DNA from: Dillenia suffruticosa
Lineage: Eukaryota > Streptophyta > Magnoliopsida > Dilleniales > Dilleniaceae
DNA: 64,000 nucleotides
NCBI GenBank assembly: GCA_033439265.1
Contig: JAVTVX010000004.1
Location: forward strand, 16,939,701 to 17,003,700
Direction: 5' to 3'
Below are positions 21,849 to 35,024 of this stretch, one piece after another. The stretch's first letter is position 1. Each line of letters begins with the position of its first letter. Under the pieces are notes generated by a model. That model did not search any database, was not told where the DNA came from, and was given only the letters and a program-made list of their open reading frames with translations. The position numbers and the translations under genes are program-made.

Positions 21849-24800
21849 TGTAATCCCAAATAAGACCAAAAAAAGGAAAAAGAAACAAAGAAAGAAAAGA
21901 AAACTCAAAAGAAAACCTTATTCTCCCCTTCCCACTCTCTCTCTCTTTTCTTTCCCCACCCCAGACCCCTCTGTTCGTGCCTCCTTCCTTCTCACTTGCC
22001 ATCTCTCTTCCTCCCTCTCTAATCTCCAATCCATTTTGATCAAATTTTCCCAAACACCAAAGATTTAAACTCCAAACTCTCCAATAAATCTCTAAAAGGT
22101 TGAATATAGAGGGAGATTCGCGTTTTCCTAGAGAGAGAAAAATCTAAAGTTTGAAGTGGCACAACAAGGGATGAAATTGGGGTTCCAAATAGAGGTAAAT
22201 TTTCTCTCTTAACTTATATTTGTGTTGTTTTTGTATGAAATTGTAATTTATGTTGGAAATTTAGGATTTTGTAGAGAAAGAAAATTTAGGATTTTGCTGT
22301 AATTCAACTTGAGGACAAAAATTGATGACTCCATTTAAGGTAATCTCCTTCTCTTATCTAGATTTGAATTACTTTATCATATATTTGAATTATTATGATG
22401 TGATTGGAAGGATTAAGTTTAATGGTGTAGCTCTAGAGTTTGTATAATAATGAAATTGAGAGAAATGTTCAAAAAAAATTGTTTCTATGGATTTATGATA
22501 TTTATTGGGAGGATTTCAATATAGTTTTGATGATATTGAAAATGTGGAGTTAGGAAAAATTAGGAAAAAAATAATAATCAACTAATCCCAAATGTAATTT
22601 ATGATTAACTGTAAAATAGTGTTTATTATTTTAGGTTGAACAATTGAAAATTTTGGAAGGATTAATTTAGTTTTGGATTGTAGATTGGGAGTGTTGATCT
22701 TCCCAAGAGATGAGTGGATTTTATGTTATGTTCTAAATGAGTAAAATATTTTACTTGATTTTTTTAATGATTTTGAAATGAGTTTTGAAATGTTTTATGT
22801 GTGTGGATTGTACTAATACATAAATTTGATATATAGTTATGCATTCAAATTATTGTAAAAAGATAATATGCCATGTTTTATGCGATGTATTGAGCATGAC
22901 TTGATTTGAGAAATAGTTGAATTAAATTAAACACATTTGCTCTATTGGTTAAATATGGAATAGTGTATTTATTGGTTTGGAGTGTGAGTCTGAACCTCTA
23001 TTAATGGCTATAGTCATTCCCTATCATGATATAGCTCGATAGGGCAACGTGATTAGGGGTTTATTAGACAGAGAGGTTAGTTGAGCCTAGGAGATGCCTC
23101 TTTTGTCCTATCGGGCTAACTTGGTTGCTTCGCCGGGGAGGTTCGAGCTAATGTCAAGGTTTGGGGCACTTATTTTTTTCTTAACTTTTCCTAACTCTAC
23201 ATTTCTAATATTGTCAAAACTTTCTTCAAATCCTTCTAATAAATATCATAAATCTTGAGAAACAATTTTTTTTTGAAAATTTCTCTCAATTTCATCATTA
23301 TACAAACTCTAATGCCACACCCCCAAACTTAAATAATAATCCTTTCCCCACTCAAAACCCCTCTGCTCGTGCCTCTGTCTTCTCTCTTGCCATCTCTCTT
23401 CCTTCCTCTCTAATCTCCAACCAATTTTGATCAAATTTTCCCAAACACTAAAGATTTAAACTCCAGATTCTCCAATAAATCTCTAGAAGGTTGAACGTAG
23501 AGGGAGATTTAAGTTTTCTTAGAGAGAGAAAAATCTAGGGTTTAAAGTAACATAACAAAGGATGAAATTGGGAGTCCCCACGAAGGTAAATTTTCTCCCT
23601 TAACTTATATTTGTGTTGTTTTTATATGAAATTGTAATTTATATCCGAAATTTGGGATTTTGTAGAGAGAGAAAATTTAGGGTTTTGGTGTAACTCAATT
23701 TGAGGACACAATTTGGTGACTCCATTTGAGATAATCTCCTTCTCTTATCTAGATTTGAATTACTTTATCATATTTTTGAATTATTATGATGAGATTGGAA
23801 GGATTAAGTTTTGGGGGTGTAGCCCTAGGGTTTGTATAATGATGAAATTGTGAGAAATATTCAAAAAAAAATTGTTTCCCTAGATTTATGATATTTATTG
23901 GGAGGATTTGAAAATAGTTTTGATGATATTGGAAATGTAGAGTTAGGAAAAGCTAGAAAAAAAATAATAATCAACTAATGCCAAATATAATTTATGATTA
24001 ATTATAAAATTGTGTTTATTATTTTAGATTGAACAATTGAAAGTTTTGGAAAAATTAATTTAGCTTTGTATTGTAGATTGGGAGTGTTAACCCTCCCATG
24101 AGGTGAGTGGATTTTATAATATGTTCTAAATAAGTAAAATATTTTACTTGATTTTTTTTAATAATTTTAAAATGAGTTTTGAAATGTTTTATGTGTGTGG
24201 ATCGTCTTTATTCATAAATTTGATATATAGTTATGCATCCAAATTGTTGTAAGAGGATAATGTGTGATGTTTTATGAGATGTATTGAGTATGACTTGATT
24301 TGAAAAATAGTTGAATTAAATAGATACATTTGTTATATTGGTTAAATATGGAATGGTGTATTTATTGGCTTGGGGTGTGAGACTAAACCCCTATTAGTGG
24401 CTATAGTCATTCTCTATCATGGTATGACCTGACGAGACAACGTGATTAGGGCTTTATTAGATGGAGAGGTTAGTCGAGCCCGGGAGGCACCTCTTTTGTC
24501 CTATCGGGTTAACTTGGTTGCACCACCAGGGAGATCCCGATCTAACGTCAAGGTTAGGGGTATTTGATAAATCTGAAATGTATGAAAAACCTTTGGTGGA
24601 TTCGTCATTCTTTGCGGTAGACCATTGTCGGACAAAATATTTTTTGGCAATCCTTGTTTTTTCTTTGAAAACCATGATATAATGTGGATGCATAAAACTT
24701 TTTTTATTGTGATATTTAGATTTGGCTGGAAAATCTTGATATTTATACAAAACATTTATGAAATTGAATATGATAAAAATATTATTTTTATATTATTTGA

Positions 24801-25490
24801 CATATCCACATCCATCTCTCATTCATTGTATAACATATTATTCCACTCATTGAGTATTGTTTATACTCATTTATCTCATTTCATTTTTACAGAGAACGTT
24901 TAGTTTGGAGTTTAGCTCTTATCTTTAAGCTAACGAAAAATATTTAGAGAACTCTTTCAGGTATTGACTTTTGATTTCTTTTGAGGTATTAGTATGTCCA
25001 AGTGGAGGTGAATGTTAGTGATTGTTTTGAAAACTGTATTTGGGACTATATTTTGATTTTTCTTGATTATTATATTCTATTGGGTTATGTGAATTTATAT
25101 TGAGAGTCTGACTTCTTTCTATTTTCTCAAAAACTTTACTTGACAATTATTTTTGTTGGAATTGGTTTGGATTCTTTGAGTAGGGACTTATTTTATTTTG
25201 GTGTATGCGATTGGATATTGATAGCCGGATTGGCCTTGTGCATATGCTTGGATTACAGATGATTGGGATGGTCTTATGCATACATGTTTTAAACAGAGAC
25301 AGATCGGGCTAATCATTTGTTTGTGTGATAAATGTATGTTGACTTATTGAAATTTGTTGAAATTTGTTTTGGGAAAATAAGTGGATATATTGAATGCCTT
25401 GTGGTACCTTGGTATACGGGTTAGATTTACCCGTATTTTAGGGTAACAAGGCAGTTGTCCCGTACTCGATTCGAGGGTCGGGGCATGACA
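21849..25490 (+). repeat. Element A 3' LTR (internally rearranged)
   Basis: It starts TGTAATCCC and ends GGGCATGACA. It is 1.4 kb longer than the S1-free 5' LTR because it holds a partial direct LTR copy (21849-23170, LTR start to about two thirds), a 170-bp inverted piece (23171-23340) and a second, almost complete direct copy lacking about the first 100 bp (23341-25490). Confidence 0.88.
23171..23340 (-). repeat. Inverted LTR fragment inside the A 3' LTR
   Basis: The reverse complement reads from a TTAAGTTTGGGGGTGTG box through GTATAATGATGAAATTGAG to TAGAGTTAGGAAAAG. This matches, in the opposite orientation, 23790-23960 of the same LTR and the 5' LTR around the S1 insertion site. It separates the two direct copies. 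Confidence 0.85.
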
Positions 25491-25495
25491 CAACA

Positions 25496-26579
25496 AGGCC
25501 ACAGCCCTACTCTCTAATTGAGCTCTTTACTCTGACCCTCTATAAACCTTCTTTATTTTCATTGATCAGAGCGATGATGGAGTCCAGAGGATCATCTAGC
25601 TCAACTTGCTTATCATTCAACCTTTGCCCCAGCACTGCCACATGATTAGCATATACGTTAGCCTCCCCTAAAACTTGATTCACCCTTAAATCCCTCAAAC
25701 TATTTTGCACTCCTAGATAAAGAAATCAAGAGGATGGTCATCAAATATTCCCTCTTTCAACTGCTTCACCAAGACTTCTAAGTCCATTTCAAACTCTGTA
25801 ATGTAGAACCCTTGCCTCTTGGCCATGAAAAGTCCATCTCTTAGACCCAATCTCAGCCTAGAGAACTTGGCTCTTCCCCAAACTGGAGGAGAAACCTGTT
25901 ACTCGTTCCCCTACACTATTATGAAAGACTTTTCTTGTATTAGCTCTCCCCAAATTTTTGGTCATAGCTTCATCAGTATTTAGATTCAATCCTCCTTCTT
26001 GCAGAGCAAACCATCTGACATTCTAGCAAATATTGGAGTATTTCTCTTCAATTTTCCTCCCCACATTATCTATCTCACGGGCCATCTGCAAGGCAACTTT
26101 AGTTGCTGCTAAAGGTTAGGTTTGCTCTTGTTGAAAAATCCATCTACATCTATTCTTCCAAAGACACCAAATGGTTGTCAAGAAGATGCTACACATGTTC
26201 ATTGACGCCATTTGTCAGCTCTTTTGACACCCTTATCCACCCATTGATGGACGGGCATTCTCCAAAAAATTTTATCAACAATTAGAGGAGGGAAAATCAA
26301 AAGCAAGAGTTGCTTAGCTCTATTACAATCCCTGAGAACATGAAGAGTTGATTCCTCCTCATTATTGCAAAAAGAACACGCAACATTCTCACAAAGATTC
26401 CTTCTTTTTCTTTCTATGTTTGCGAGAATCCTATTTTTTCTAACTAGTTAGTGAAAAGCATCATTCTCTCTGTGCACTCAGCTTTCCATAACTTCCTCCA
26501 AATACCTTACTCAACTACCTCATGGCCCTACTCCTCTTCTCTATTTAAAAGCTTGTATGCTAAACTAACAGAGAATTTT
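25496..26579 (-). pseudogene. LINE (L1-type) C-terminal ORF2 fragment: zinc-binding RT tail and RNase H domain
   Basis: On the minus strand, 26574 to about 26290 reads FSVSLAYKLL, then a C-x2-C-x-N-EEES-x-LHVLRDC block, the zf-RVT signature of plant LINE ORF2. From about 25870 to 25590 follows LRDGLFMAKRQGF...EMDLEVLV...DHPLDF, the RVT_3 (RNase H-like) domain of plant LINEs. Stops interrupt it. Joining 26574 to 62367 across solo LTR S2 restores one reading frame (DGK then FSV), so this is the downstream half of the fragment at 62362-62949. Confidence 0.85.
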
Positions 26580-27511
26580 TGTCACGCCTCGACCCTCAAG
26601 TCGAGCACACGACAACCGCCACATTATCAAACATGTGTAAACACCACTCTATGTCTCAAGGTACCTCAAAGCATTCCAATATCAAAAACATTTTAAAATA
26701 AATTTAGAAACTCATCATAGGTCCCTACACAAGGGAAAATCCAACATCAACTAAATTCAAAATCATCAAGCAATCCAAATCTCACATTAAAACTAATAAA
26801 TCTTGCAAAAGGAAGTTTACACCAAATAAAGAGAGTTCTAAATTGAGTAAATAAAGATCTTTCAATATTTGATCAAAATAAACAAATAAATATTCAACAA
26901 ATCTAAACTTTTAAAAGTTTACATAAATTTCCTCTACAGGTCTAAACTATATAATTCCCAGAAATATTCTCAAGACTTGTACCTATTAAAGATCAACAAA
27001 AGTAATCCCTTCAGATCAGCACTAGACAATATCTAAGTCTCCAAGCTAAGTTTCCCCTAAAAAATAGAATGAGACAGGTGAGTATAAGATATTTAGAGAA
27101 TGGAGTACAATGGCATGTTAAACATGAATGAGGTATGAGGGTCTTGTGTCAAATAATTATGTCAAATTTATTCAAATGCAATACTACAAATCATTTGCAT
27201 AAAATAAATTTAGAACAAATTTCTATTGACTCATATGTTTCCATTAACAACTAGATTTATTTTCCTTTCAAATTTTCTTGGGGTATGTCAAAATTACATT
27301 TCTACTAATGGCTGTTGGTAGAATTCGGCAAGGGGTTTTTCTCAATTTTCATAAAAATATTCCCCTTTCTTGGCATTGGTCCGGAGCTCCACGGAGTGCT
27401 ACCACATTATCACAGGAACAACTTGGGGGGCCCTCTATCCTACCTACCACCAAGCCCAAATTTTAAATTAGCCTTAACCACACCGTCCCAATGGCCCCGG
27501 TCTATGAAAAG

Positions 27512-30500
27512 TGTAACACCAACACATAGTGTACTATATATTATACTTCTCATTACTCCTTATATGATAAATTTTCTTATTCATATAGAAAATGACTCAA
27601 TTTTTTTTTTTGTTTAAAAACCGTATTCAGAATATCGGTAAAATTGTCGAAATTAAAAATTTTCAAAATGACTACAAAGGGTCCAAACATAATAAAAATG
27701 ACTCTAGAGTATATAGACACCTCAAATATGAGTGAATTGTGCTTCGTAGAGTCAAATCGGGGATTTCCGGATAATTGCCTGAAAAACCCTAATCGGACAG
27801 AAATGAGCCCTGGCACAGCTAAACGATCACGTTTTGATCCGAAATAAATTAAGTTAGACTTAAAATGAGGTTTTGGGTCTAACTTGAAATTTTTAAAAAA
27901 AAATACGGGGTCAATTTATAATTTTTGTAAGTCAAGGGACTTACTTGTAATTTATAAAATTTAGACGTAATTTAAATAAATGTATTTACTTAAATAAAGA
28001 CTAAACAAAAGAGGTGATATGGACGATTTTGGGTGAGGAGAGAAGAGATTTTTCTTTTATGTATTATTTTATTTACTTTTAAAATATATATATATAAATC
28101 CAATGGTGGAGATTTAATTGAAGAGAGATAAATGAATATGAACCTTTGGATCTAGTTAGTGGGAGACAAAACATTGTCCATTGGATAAAAGAGTAAGCCT
28201 TCTTGAAAATACATCAATGGTGAGGATTTGCCCAAGAAATGGAATCTAAATTGTGTACCTTTGATCATGGTAGTTGGGGGAACATGCAATTAATGAAAAG
28301 TGTGCATGTATTCAAAGAAAGTGAGGTTTGTGTGAGAAAATGAGAGAGCCAACGTCGGAGAGAGAAAGAGTATTCTTGTGGGAAGAGAGAGAAAGCTTAT
28401 TATGACAAAATAATCTAATGGATAGAGTTGATTCTTAAAATTTGTTGGATGGCTAGGATTGGATGGGCAAAACAAATAAAACCAAACACAGGCAAATTTT
28501 CTTTCTCTTTCCTTGCAAAACCATGGGAGTGTGGGAGTGTTCAAGTCCAAAGAAGCAAGCTCTCATTTTTCTTCTCCAAGCTGTGAGTTCAAGGTGAGGA
28601 ATCCCAAATTTTTTCTACTACACTACCTAAATGTTTTTACATAAATCCCTTACTCACTAGTCCAATTATAACATATCCAAAAATCAAGGCAAAAGGAGGA
28701 GTTTTGCTTGGTGGAATCTAAGGGATAGCCGAGAGCTTCAAGGAAGGAGAAATCCTGTTTTTCTTCAAGTTCAGTTGGTCATTTGAGGTAAAAGACTCTT
28801 CATCTACCCTAGTGTAACATATGTTAATTTGGGGTCAAAAGGAGAAAGCTAACATGGTAAATCTTGTATGGCTTAGAGCTAGGAAATTGAAGGAATGATT
28901 GATCTTGTGAGGGGATCTTGATTTGGGATTGGAGAATCAACATTTGAAGTAAATAAAAATTCTGAACTTGTTGGAATTTTTTAGGACATGCATGAATGAT
29001 TTAATGTGGTATTTTTAGCTTGATTTTGTAACTTAGAACCTTGGTAGAACACAAGGAAATGTGTGCAGAAAAATGAGATTGGTGATGTTGTGTGCTGAAT
29101 TTTAATGCAATGTTTAGGAAAATATGTGTGTGTGTGTGTGTGTTGTTGGTTGAAATGAGAATTGAAGATGTGCTGAAAGTTATTTATCTTTGGCAAAGAA
29201 TAGGAGGAATGAGGATGGAGAAAAGAATCTGATTTTTGGAATTCTGGACAAATGACCTTGTTGCACTGTTTAAAACATATCTTTACCTACACTACTGCAA
29301 ATTGAACTAGGTAAATTTCTGGTAAAACTAGACATTTAAAAGGAGATAAGAACCGTTGCATTCTGAGTAGAGATGGATTTTATATGATTTTTCAAAGTTA
29401 AGTGTTCTACACTAATTTCCTGTTCAGTCCTGTATTTTTGCCCTGATTTTGGCAGCAACATTAACCTAAGTTTTCAAGTCTCTTCCAAATAGATTCAGAT
29501 CTCAAAGAATTGTAGATCCATGTCTTAGCTTTCCAACGAGGTAAGAAGCACCTCAATCCGACCCCTGTGTCAAATGTTAAAGCCATTCTTCCGAAACTCA
29601 TCAGAGTGTCCTCCATTTTCCAATATTAAAAACAATAGCATTGCACGACCCCCTTCTAGCCCTTGTTTGGAAACACAAACATGAAAAGTTATATATCTCC
29701 CTTGTATCCACCTACTGTGAAAATGTCAGCCAATTCGGCTGAGGGAATCAAGAGTTATACAAAATCTCCTAAAACTGTGTAAGAACAATTCTGTTTCTCG
29801 GCCAAAACTGAATAGAGATTTTGGCGGTCAATTTCAAACCCCTTCTAGGCATAATTGGAAGAAACCCAAAACATGACAAATGTAAGGTTATGTTGCTCCT
29901 AGGTGCTGTAACAATTTCAGATAATTTGGAGTTATATGTTAAACGTTGCGATGGTTGAGCTAAAAAATGGTTAGAACAGACTTCTAAAATGTAATGTGGG
30001 CAAAATGTTGCTATTTTAGGGACTTGTACTAGGAATCTGAGAAAGTTCCCAACTAAGAAGTTGTAGCCTTGTGTCTTGACTACAACATAGTAAAAAATCA
30101 GAGTCTGTGCATGAATAGATTGTGAGATAGGGGAAATTTGCTAAAATAGGATAGAATGGAGAGTGAGATTTAGATTGGTTTCAAAATGTGGACTTTAAGA
30201 AATCTTCCTCCGAGATTTTGGAGATAAGTTCAACACAAAAAGTGTGAGTTTTTATGTGAGTCAACCATAGAAATTGAAATTTCCCAATTCCGACCCCGAT
30301 TGAGGAACGTACGGTCAATTCCCTAAAATGGCGCAAGAATAGAACTTGAAAACCATAGGTTTGTCTATAACTAGGGTTGCATCACATTTACATTATTATA
30401 TACATATCATATGATCTCTTAAATGACACATACTCTACATTGTATTTATAGAGCTTTGTTTATGATATTGAGGGGAGTATTTTTTTGTGTGTGTCTTGAG

Positions 30501-32062
30501 ATTCATGTCAGGAGTGGCGTACCCTCCCGTATATAGTGAGTGGAATTTATTATATTATGTGTTCAATGCATAACAACATGTTTTAAAATGCTTTTCAATA
30601 CAGGCATGAATTATGATCGTGTGCTATGATTTTTGGAATGGATTTGTGAAATGTTTTGTGAATCATAAGAGTGTCCACAACATGATTTCATTATAAAATA
30701 TGCATCTAAATGATTTGAGAAATGAAAAACATGCCATTGCATTGATATGCATATGATTTTATGAAATCAATTATGAGAAGTATTTGATATGGTTTGATAA
30801 ATGTTGGCATGGCACATACATTATGATGATATGATATGATCGGTCGAGAGCATTTATGCATGCCATGATGATATGATTTATGAGATGCGCCCATGAGTTG
30901 GGTATGCCGTAGCTACGAAGGACATTCACAGAGGCACCCATTATGCCTGGATACACTTCTGCATAAGGTATCCCCAAACATCGTATATGATATTGGGACT
31001 CGACACGTTACTAGTTGGGTTGAATCCAAAAGGGGAAGGACTAGGTAACGCCCTGGTCTAGCACCTGATGAGATCCGTTGCCAACGTCGGGGTAGAGAGA
31101 ATTTTCTAAGTTTGTATATAAAAACCCCCGATGCGCCTACCATTGGTCGTGGTCGACCTTTGCCTGGAACTAATTTTGACATACTATATACTTATGTGAT
31201 TCGATTGGTATGGATATATATGTATTTGAAATGTATGAAAAAGAATGATTTATGATGAATTGTTCATTATACACTATTTTCATACATTATGCGAACTTGT
31301 GGATTTATTGAATCATTTTGACACTCCATTTTTCACCCACACATTGAACACACTTATATATATCATCTCACTCATTGAGTATTCCCTATAATACTCACCC
31401 CTCACTTTCTGTTCCATAAAGATAGCTATAGTGGGACGCGTTATGACATAGCAGCGTGTAAGATTTTGTTGGAGACGTCGGACCTGGGTATGGTGTTAAC
31501 CATTCTTCCACAGGATTGTGTTAAAGATATGAGATGATATATATATATTTATATATTTGGGATTATAGATAGACTACTGTACATATATATAAAAGGGTGA
31601 CTGTATGTAAAGAATAGTACATATTATTGTAACTCTCATTTCATTGTATTGCATTGAGGCTTGATTGTACTATTGTGTTCAATCACTTTGAGAAATGTGT
31701 CATATCTAGGATTGTCTATTAGGTTTGCTCGGTGCCACCTCTAAATCACAGGAGGGGTGACTAACGACTGTTCATGCCTTTGATGGGGGGTATGGCAGTA
31801 GAGATCTGTGGATAGTACTGGATTAGTCTTATGTTATTTTGGACGTTGACAGAGATGTGGATTGATTGGTTTTATTGATAATTTGCCAGGTTGGCCTTTA
31901 TACATTGATATGTTATTGATTGATGGGATTTTGATATAGGATGGACTTCCGATTTATGGGGAGGTTCTGTCCGTTTGTCTGTTGATGGTTGGGAATTTAT
32001 TGTCAGCATTCAAGATAACGTGACGGCTGCTCACGCCTTGGATCGAGGACCGGGGCATGATA
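27512..32062 (+). mobile_element. Solo LTR S3 (4.55 kb)
   Basis: It begins TGTAACACCAACAC and ends GGGGCATGATA, flanked by AAAAG (27507-27511 and 32063-32067). No gag or pol is found, so it is a solo LTR of unusual length. Its last third shares boxes with the B and D LTRs: GTAGCTACGAAGGACATT near 30909, an AGAGGCACCC box, GGATAC/GTATCC near 30949, the AAAACCCCCGATGCG stretch near 31121 and the CTCACTCATTGAGTATTCCC stretch near 31367. A TG microsatellite is at about 29126-29142. Most of 28000-30400 shows no coding signal. Confidence 0.88.
31085..31133 (+). other. Conserved LTR hairpin II (S3 copy)
   Basis: CGTCGGGG (31085-31092) pairs with CCCCGATG (31126-31133), with one G-T wobble. It lies in the same position as in B and D. 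Confidence 0.55.
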
Positions 32063-32170
32063 AAAAGACTTAAACTATAGTCATTTATTTTTTTTCATGC
32101 ACCATATTACAAAATCTATTTAACAACTCAATGTTATAACCATATACAAGTGAAATTCCACAAATCACAT

Positions 32171-34889
32171 TGTAAGGTCCCATTTTTAAAAAACATAAAG
32201 CATACATTTTCCTTTGTATTTTCACTTATCATGCTTAAATTCTTCTGCATCACACTATAATAGGATTTGTGAATTTTCTCTTAATTGCGATTCATATTTC
32301 GATTTTTATATTTATGATTTTACGTAAAGGTCAAGAATATTGAAATTAGCATAGCTTATGGAACATATTGGTTTGTGAAAAAGATTGGAAAAATGTAACA
32401 AGAGAACTGAATTAGGGGTTTGGTGTGGAACCCATAAAAAAAATAAAAAGAAAAAGAAAAAGAAAAAGAAAAGGAAAAAAATAAAATAAAATAAAAATAA
32501 TTTGGAAACACCATGGTACATCACCCACCACATGGCACCTTTTCCTTTGACACTTCAGCATGCTTGGGCCCTACATTCTACATAGGTAAAGAGAGAGGGA
32601 TGGAGAAAAAGCTTAAAATATAACATTTATCTTCCTAAAACTTCATTTTCGGATTCCATTATCTTTCTCCAAAAACTCACCCAAATCTCCATGAAAATGA
32701 TCTTTTAAGTTTGAAATAAACCACATTCATCCATATATATATTAACCCCAGCATTTGGGAAGTAAAAGGAAGTATAGAATACCTATAGAATAAGCTAGAA
32801 ATCCAAAGAAAGTTTAGAGAAGAAAGGAAGGAAAACTCAAAGGAAGAATTACAAGTTTGCAAGTTTGAGGCAAGTATTATGCTTGTGTTGTTTCTTTGAT
32901 GCTTAATAGTCATGTTTAATATATTTCAGATTGTTGTAGTATTTAAGTGTAAAACACCTATAAAATTCTGGACAATATAACAATACTCTATTGTTTATTT
33001 AATAAATTGAATATGGTTTTCTTCAGAAAAACTAGACTTCTTTAACTTTAAAATGATATATGATTCAAAGAGTTTAGTGGAGAATTGAATTTTTGATGAA
33101 TTTTTGCAATCGCATGATCTCTGCAAAAGAACGGCTTCATTTAAAGCATGACCATGCTCTGTTCTCTACTAAATATCTTTCTTTGCATAACTGCAAATTA
33201 AGTAAGGTTTCTTCTAAAGCAACTAGACTTCAATAGCTTTAAAATGACATAAAATTTGAAGAGTTTCATTGAGAAATGAATTTTTTGTGAATTTTCAAAA
33301 TGTCACATTTTTTGCAGAAAAACCTTATTTTTGCCTGTTTTTGTGCTAAATTTTGCCTCGATTGTTGGCTCCCTTCTAGGCTAAATTAGACTAACCTCTA
33401 AACACAAACATTGTATCCCTATGTTGTATCTTTAAATAGCTACCAGAATCACCTCAATCCAATATATGTAGAAAAAGTTATGTTGAGTTTTCTATGACTG
33501 CAAAAGTTGTATTGTGAATTTTGGGTTGTAACATTGTTTGATATGGCTTTCTATGTGCAATTGAAATTGAAACTTGTTATGAATATACAAGCTGTAGCCC
33601 TAAGTCTTATTTTTGTATGACAAATGGATTCATCTTTATCCAAACATTGTAGCCCAAGATATGACGGTTTAATCAAAACTTGTTTGCGCTAAAATAACTT
33701 ATTGGAATGCTATGAGTTGATTGACTATAGGGATTGCATATTTATGATATTTGGATATGAATCCTATATAATTATTGTAATAAATTGGAATCTTTGTGAT
33801 CATTACTTGTGTTAGCATAAAGTAATATGAAGAAAAGGTGATATTACCATAATTTCTTCAAACGTTTTGCAAAGCCTACGGGTAAAACTTAAGGAGTACA
33901 GTTAGTATATGGAGTTCCAAAAGTTTTGTGAAACCTGTGGGCGAAGCTTGATGAACTATGGATATATATGTTCTCCCTACGAGGGTGGAATTAGAAGCAT
34001 GTGAAGTGTTCGAGGTGTCTAACCTAAAAAGACCTCAATTTCATTTAGGAATATCGAATTTTGGGTTACTCTTCTAAATACTCTTACACTACCTTGGTTC
34101 AATATTCTATTCCTTTATTCAAATATCAATTTCAAATTAGAACAAGAAAAATAGAGAAAGGTAATGAATCTAAAGTGATAATTGCACTTATTTCTTTGGG
34201 ATTGTTTGAGATAATGTGTATCTCTTTCGTACACTTCGATATCACTTTAATTGGTTGTTGATATTGATATTTCTATGACTGATTACTTTTTATGCATGTT
34301 ATTGGTCCCCTGTGTATTTGCTCAGCTTATACTGACTCAAATATCCTTGTTTTCAGGGAATTAGGGTGACGAAAGAGAATTGCAAGGTAAAGGCCTTTGA
34401 GCCAAGGGATTTCATTCCCTACTATTCTCTGACCTACTTGTATTATTAAGGCATATTATTGTTGTGCTTCTTTTGGATTTGTATCAGTACCTGCTATATG
34501 TAAATTAATAATTGAAGGTTAAGGAGAGGCTTATATATATAGTTTTATTTATGTTGAGACTATATTCTATAGTATGTTGTCAGATAGCCAAGAGAGCTAT
34601 TAATACATGTTTGTTTGATATTACATGTGATCTGTGTATTTTATCAAATTTTATATTAACCCCAGGTGACTAAATAGTCACTAAATAAGAGAGACTTTAT
34701 CGTTATTTTATTTGTAAATAACAAGAAATTTATTTTCTTTTAATATAAATCTCCTTCCGTATTATCACACATGGGGAGTATGACTGTCGCAAATCCAAGC
34801 GTCGCATTTTAATCATATTATTCATTTTCGCATTTGTATGTTTGTTTCTTTTTGCTAGGGGTGCGACGCCTGGATAGTGGATCGTCATA
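32171..34889 (+). repeat. Element C 5' LTR
   Basis: 2719 bp, TGTAAGGTCCC to GATCGTCATA. It contains an A/G-rich tract near 32436-32500, two related blocks near 33000-33150 and 33180-33320, the 59-bp-period hairpin pair at 33860/33919, and the GTGCGACGCCTGGATAG box before the end. Confidence 0.88.
33860..33957 (+). repeat. 59-bp-period hairpin pair (C 5' LTR)
   Basis: Units at 33860 and 33919, homologous to 4817/4876 in S1 and 41561/41620 in the C 3' LTR. Arms are partly eroded here. Confidence 0.5.
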
Positions 34890-34890
34890 G

Positions 34891-34910
34891 TTGGGTTAGA
34901 ATCCAAGGTT
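34891..34910 (+). promoter_or_regulatory. Element C primer-binding site (decayed)
   Basis: TGGGTTAGAATCC followed by AAGGTTT aligns with the initiator-Met site TGGTATCAGAGCC-AAGGTTT with about six mismatches. It lies directly after the LTR end. Confidence 0.45.
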
Positions 34911-35024
34911 TTGGGTAATCTACACCTAAGATCTGTGACTATAGGTATAGAGTTACTAGATAGATAGTGGTTTGTATCATGAGTGACGTTTGTTATTTAT
35001 ATGCGTCGGGTCACTATGATACAA

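Larger units (their letters stand above)
2655..25490 (+). mobile_element. Element A: complete Ty3/gypsy (Tekay-like chromovirus) with nested insertions
   Basis: The outer element is bounded by LTRs beginning TGTAA and ending TGACA and is flanked by a perfect CAACA duplication (2650-2654 and 25491-25495). After removing S1 (3236-5661) and B (7615-16824), the LTR is about 2.2 kb and the internal region about 5.3 kb, the usual size for long-LTR plant chromoviruses. Internal order is PBS, gag, protease, RT, RNase H, integrase, chromodomain-like tail, PPT. All coding parts are broken. It is inserted in the 3' part of a LINE. The Tekay-like assignment is inferred from the LTR size, the gag and the pol C-terminus. 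Confidence 0.9.

Noticed and set aside
26103..26696. Host coding genes in the small plus-strand frames near 26100-27850
   Set aside because: They are antisense to the LINE fragment or lie inside LTR sequence, with no recognisable domain.
28290..29196. Small Phe/Leu/His-rich minus-strand frames inside S3
   Set aside because: AT-rich LTR sequence, no conserved motif, and boundaries do not correspond to any family feature.
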